DNA from: DATGMB01 sp035293845
GTDB taxonomy: Bacteria; Acidobacteriota; Terriglobia; Bryobacterales; Bryobacteraceae
Reading direction: 5' to 3'
DNA length: 9,193 nt
Assembly (NCBI GenBank): GCA_035293845.1
Contig: DATGMB010000210.1
Span: 1-9,193, forward strand
In this document: positions 6,786 through 9,193 of the stretch, piece by piece
How the letters are laid out: every line of letters begins with the position of its first letter
Numbering within the stretch: position 1 is the first letter of the stretch
Translations under genes and position numbers: made by a program
The notes under the pieces: model-generated
What the model was told of the DNA's origin: nothing
Databases searched by the model: none
Seen by the model: only the letters and a program-made list of their open reading frames with translations

Positions 6786-7571
6786 TTAGAATACGTGGTA
6801 ATACCCGCCCTTCTCCACCACTTCCACAGGCACTCCGAACAACTCGGATAGCGCCACATCGTGCAGCACGCGCTCCTTCGGCCCGTCGCAGAAGATGCGC
6901 CCGCTGCGCATCAGCACGACGCGGCCGATCTCGGGAATGATGTCGGGCAGGTGATGCGTCACGAGGATGATCCCGATCCCCTCCCCGGCGAGCCGTCGCA
7001 GGATCTCGCGCAGCTCGTGGGTGGCGTGCAGATCGAGGCTGTTGGTCGGCTCATCCAGCACGAGCGCCTGCGGATCGTGCACCAGCGCCCGCGCGATCAG
7101 GATGCGCCGCGCCTCCCCGCTCGACATCTCATTGGTCAGCCGCTCCGCGAGGTGCGAGATTTCGAGGCGCTCCATGGTGGCCCGCGCCTTCGCTTCCATC
7201 TCCGCTGTGACCTCGTGGTACGGCCATACCCCCACGCTGCCGAAGAAGCCGGAAAGGACGATCTCGTGGCCCGAATATGGCCGGGTGCACATCTGCATCC
7301 AGTCGTGCGAGACGATGCCGAGGTGGTTGCGCAGATCGAACAGGCGCCAGCGCTCCTGCCCGAGAATGCGCAGCGACCACGGCTCTTCCTTCAGCCGCGG
7401 ATAGAGCTCGCGCGAGATCAGCTTGATGAGCGTCGATTTGCCCGACCCGTTGGGGCCCAGGATCGCGGCATGCTCGCCCTGCGCAATGGAGAGCGAGACC
7501 CCGTCCAGCACGATGCGCTCGCCGCGCTGGACGGTGACGTTGTGGAGTTCGATCAGAGGAATGTGGTTCAT
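6786..7571 (-). CDS. ABC ATPase, ModF/YlmA-like
   Basis: A 261-residue stand-alone nucleotide-binding protein with no membrane segment. Walker A is GPNGSGKS (39-46), the signature is MSSGE (149-153) in place of LSGGQ, Walker B is ALVLDE (169-174), the D-loop is SLD (178-180) and the switch is His206 (LVTHH). The usual Q-loop glutamine position holds His89 (IVSHDWM). The SSGE signature and the long arm around DWMQMCTRPYSGHEIVLSGFFGS (shown here only as residues 90-112) resemble ModF/YlmA-type ATPases, some of which have no known permease partner. It is second in an operon: its ATG overlaps the TGA of the TolC-like gene (ATGA, 7568-7571), and there is no Shine-Dalgarno, so translation probably depends on coupling. 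Transport with an unlinked permease or a non-transport role are both possible. Confidence 0.9.
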   Translation of the reverse strand: MNHIPLIELHNVTVQRGERIVLDGVSLSIAQGEHAAILGPNGSGKSTLIKLISRELYPRLKEEPWSLRILGQERWRLFDLRNHLGIVSHDWMQMCTRPYSGHEIVLSGFFGSVGVWPYHEVTAEMEAKARATMERLEISHLAERLTNEMSSGEARRILIARALVHDPQALVLDEPTNSLDLHATHELREILRRLAGEGIGIILVTHHLPDIIPEIGRVVLMRSGRIFCDGPKERVLHDVALSELFGVPVEVVEKGGYYHVF

Positions 7572-9100
7572 GGGTGGGCCAGGAACGTCTTGATATTCGC
7601 GTCCGCCTGGCCCATCGCCCGCGCGAGCGATGCCTTCGCCAGGTTGTGCGAGTATAGCGCAGCGATGTAATCCTGCTCGGCGGCGGCCACGGCCTCCTGG
7701 GCCTGCACGACCTCGAGCGAGTCCGTGACTCCGGCGGCGAAGCGGTCGCGCGCCTGCGCCAGCGTCTGGGCGGCCAGACGCCGGTTGCTCTCCGCGACCG
7801 CCACCTGATTGGCGGCGGCGTTCAGATCGAGGAAAGCCCGGCGCACGTCCGCTTCCACCTGCCCGCGGAGATCCGCGTATTCCGACCGCCGCTGCCGCAG
7901 CGCGGCGTCCGCCTGCTCGATATCCGCCGCGATGCGGCCGCCTTCGAAAATCTGCATGCGAACCACGCCCGTCACCATGAACGTGCCGTGGGAGTTCGCG
8001 GGGTTCGGACCGATCACCCCGTAGTCGCCGGCAAACTGCGCCGTGGGATACCGCTGCGCCGCGGCGCCCGCGCGCGCGAGTTCGGCCGCACGCACCTGGG
8101 CATCTGCCGCTTTGAGGTCGGCGCGGTGCGCGTAGGCGTCGGTGAGCGCCTGGTCCAGGGTGATCGACGTCAGCGGCGCGAACGGCAGCGCGTCCGTGAG
8201 ATTGATGTCCTGCCCGGCCGGCAGGCCGATCAGCCGGTCCATCGCGATCTTCAGCTTCGCCAGGTTATTCTGCACCGCGATCAGCCGCTGCTGTTGCGTC
8301 TGCAACTCCACCTGCGTGCGCGTCACGTCGATCAGGGGCGCGACGCCCGCCGCGAGCCGGTCGCGCGCCTGTTGATAGGTGGCCTGCGCCGTCGCCACCT
8401 GCGCCTGCACGGTGGCCACCTGCGCTTCCGCCTGGATGATCTGCAGATATCCGCCGGTGACCGCGAGCACGATCAGGTCGCGCGCGTCCTGCGCGGCGAA
8501 TCGCGTGGCCCGCAGGTTCTCCTGTCCGGCGCGGTAATTGCGCCGCTGCGTGAGGTCGAAAACGCTCTGCGAGACGCCGGCGCGCAAATCGAAGTAGTGG
8601 AACGGTCCCACCACCGTGGGAAAGTTCGCCCCGGGGAACGTCCCGCTCGTGAACCCGAGCGCCGCCAGGCTGATCTGCTGTTCGGTAAACAGCAGGTCCG
8701 CGGAGACGTGCGGCAGCAGTTCACTGCGCAGTTGGCGGCGCTGCGCGTCGGCCAGCAGGATGGTGTTGCTGTACTCGATGCCGCCCAAGTTGTATTGCAG
8801 GCCGCGGCGCAGCGCTTCATCGAGAGAGAGTGGCAGCGGCGGCGAAACCAGCGTGGTGGTGGATGGCACGCTGCCCGCGTATCCGCCTTGTACCTGCACC
8901 GTGCTGGTGATCGTGTTCACGCTCTGCAACCCGCTCGGCAGCGGATTCTGCACTGTGACCACCGTGCCCGGAGAGGCGGTGCGGCCGGAGATCGGCAACT
9001 GCAGCGGGCGGTCGACCGGAGGAACCGCTTCCGGGGGCGTCGTCTGTCCCCACAATCCCGCTGCTACGATCATCAGAACCGGCACTAGTGATCTCGCCAT
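7568..9100 (-). CDS. TolC-family outer-membrane efflux protein
   Basis: A 510-residue protein with a Sec signal (MARSLVPVLMIVAAGLWGQ); no lipobox cysteine follows, so it is not a lipoprotein. Residues about 20-88 are Pro/Ser/Thr/Val-rich, an extension before the efflux domain begins at LSLDEALRRGLQYN. The two structural repeats of the family are visible: ARDRLAAGV at 245-253 and ARDRFAAGV at 450-458, each followed by a long Ala/Gln-rich helix. Expected role: trimeric outer-membrane channel with periplasmic coiled-coil tunnel for efflux or type I secretion. Start choice: ATG 9100 has GGAGG with a 4-nt spacer; the adjacent ATG 9103 would leave only 1 nt and adds one Met. It is the first gene of a two-gene operon with the ABC ATPase. 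No adaptor protein or permease lies in the window, so its inner-membrane partner is unknown. Confidence 0.94.
   Translation of the reverse strand: MARSLVPVLMIVAAGLWGQTTPPEAVPPVDRPLQLPISGRTASPGTVVTVQNPLPSGLQSVNTITSTVQVQGGYAGSVPSTTTLVSPPLPLSLDEALRRGLQYNLGGIEYSNTILLADAQRRQLRSELLPHVSADLLFTEQQISLAALGFTSGTFPGANFPTVVGPFHYFDLRAGVSQSVFDLTQRRNYRAGQENLRATRFAAQDARDLIVLAVTGGYLQIIQAEAQVATVQAQVATAQATYQQARDRLAAGVAPLIDVTRTQVELQTQQQRLIAVQNNLAKLKIAMDRLIGLPAGQDINLTDALPFAPLTSITLDQALTDAYAHRADLKAADAQVRAAELARAGAAAQRYPTAQFAGDYGVIGPNPANSHGTFMVTGVVRMQIFEGGRIAADIEQADAALRQRRSEYADLRGQVEADVRRAFLDLNAAANQVAVAESNRRLAAQTLAQARDRFAAGVTDSLEVVQAQEAVAAAEQDYIAALYSHNLAKASLARAMGQADANIKTFLAHP
8394..8425 (-). repeat. 21-nt-spaced repeat coding heptads in the TolC helix
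   Basis: GCCACCTGCGC occurs at 8394-8404 and 8415-8425, exactly 21 bp apart, within the TolC-like gene. It encodes AQVATVQ-AQVATAQ, two successive seven-residue units. This fits a heptad duplication in the coiled-coil tunnel rather than a mobile or regulatory repeat. Confidence 0.5.
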
Positions 9101-9103
9101 CAT

Positions 9104-9109
9104 CCCTCC
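9104..9109 (-). promoter_or_regulatory. Shine-Dalgarno GGAGGG of the TolC-like gene
   Basis: On the minus strand GGAGGG directly abuts the tandem ATGATG. Its spacing favours the second ATG (9098-9100) as the start. This is the strongest anti-SD match in the window, although the spacing is short. Confidence 0.6.
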
Positions 9110-9115
9110 ACTTTC

Positions 9116-9121
9116 AGGTTA
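9116..9121 (-). promoter_or_regulatory. possible -10 element TAACCT of the TolC/ABC operon
   Basis: TAACCT fits TANNNT and lies 15 nt before the ATG at 9100, with the GGAGGG in between. It would give a leader of about 9 nt. No convincing -35 at the right distance was found. An alternative -10 on this strand is TGTACT, which overlaps the plus-strand TACAAT. Confidence 0.25.
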
Positions 9122-9134
9122 CCGTGGCGGCGAG

Positions 9135-9140
9135 TACAAT
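9135..9140 (+). promoter_or_regulatory. putative -10 element TACAAT of the rightmost gene
   Basis: TACAAT (same hexamer as at 1695-1700) lies 11 nt before the ATG at 9152, predicting a leader of about 5 nt. A GGGGA run sits between them but is only 2 nt from the ATG, too close for a normal ribosome-binding site. Confidence 0.4.
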
Positions 9141-9151
9141 CGTCGGGGAAT

Positions 9152-9193
9152 ATGTTCTCTGCCCGATTCCACTGGGACCTGCGCCCCAATCGC
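9152..9193 (+). CDS. start of a gene, possibly a PLP-dependent aminotransferase, 3'-truncated
   Basis: Fourteen codons are visible, reading MFSARFHWDLRPNR, and the frame is open to the window edge. The pattern F-x-W-D/N-L-x-P-N-R at an N-terminus resembles class I/II aminotransferases that I recall from Acidobacteriota. Fourteen residues cannot establish function, so the product is tentative. It is divergent from the TolC/ABC operon with 48-51 bp between starts, and it is preceded by a TACAAT hexamer, which supports a real gene start. Confidence 0.5.
   Translation, partial: MFSARFHWDLRPNR

Noticed and set aside
8411..8420. perfect palindrome GGTGGCCACC as an operator
   Set aside because: It lies deep inside the TolC-like coding sequence within a heptad repeat, so the codon pattern explains it.
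7988..9088. 366-residue open frame on the plus strand opposite the TolC-like gene
   Set aside because: It is Arg/Gly-rich with no domain, and the opposite strand encodes a clear TolC protein with signal peptide and both repeats.
1..9193. CRISPR array, prophage, insertion sequence, tRNA or rRNA
   Set aside because: No regularly spaced repeats, transposase or phage motifs, terminal inverted repeats or tRNA/rRNA-like sequence could be found by reading both strands.

Overview
The window is GC-rich and gene-dense. Gene order and protein style (Tat-exported sugar-isomerase-like protein, exported YtcJ-like amidohydrolase, TolC with a long Pro/Ser/Thr-rich N-terminal segment, histidine kinase without an obvious HAMP) suggest an acidobacterium, possibly of the Solibacter/Bryobacter group. 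This placement is inference from remembered family style; no rRNA or marker gene is present to confirm it.

Layout. (1) Positions 2-439, plus strand: 3' part of a HIT-family nucleotide hydrolase/transferase. (2) 436-1470, minus strand: Tat-exported xylose-isomerase-like TIM-barrel protein, tail to tail with the HIT gene and sharing a TTAA that supplies both stop codons. (3) 1471-1706: divergent control region, the longest stretch without a gene, with a perfect 15-bp direct repeat, a GC hairpin and a -10-like hexamer at each edge. (4) 1707-4240, plus strand: exported alpha/beta-hydrolase (esterase-like) and exported amidohydrolase, coupled by an ATGA overlap. (5) 4282-6782, plus strand: sensor histidine kinase and OmpR-type response regulator, again joined by ATGA. 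(6) 6786-9100, minus strand: an operon read from right to left, TolC-family outer-membrane protein then an ABC ATPase, joined by a third ATGA; it meets the response regulator tail to tail with only 3 bp between stops. (7) 9101-9151: very short divergent promoter region. (8) 9152-9193, plus strand: first 14 codons of a further gene, possibly an acidobacterial PLP-dependent aminotransferase.

How they may work together. The three exported enzymes (isomerase-like, esterase-like, amidohydrolase) flank one control region and look like an extracytoplasmic catabolic set, substrate unknown. The two-component system follows the hydrolases after 41 bp and could be cotranscribed with them or separate; it also abuts the TolC/ABC operon, so either set could be its target. 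The TolC/ABC pair lacks a permease and a periplasmic adaptor in this window.

I see no CRISPR array, insertion sequence, phage gene, tRNA, rRNA or clear intrinsic terminator. No convincing undescribed system is visible. The most interesting pattern is regulatory: TANNNT -10-like hexamers lie only 6-15 nt upstream of the first gene of every transcription unit whose start is visible, suggesting leaderless or very short-leader mRNAs.
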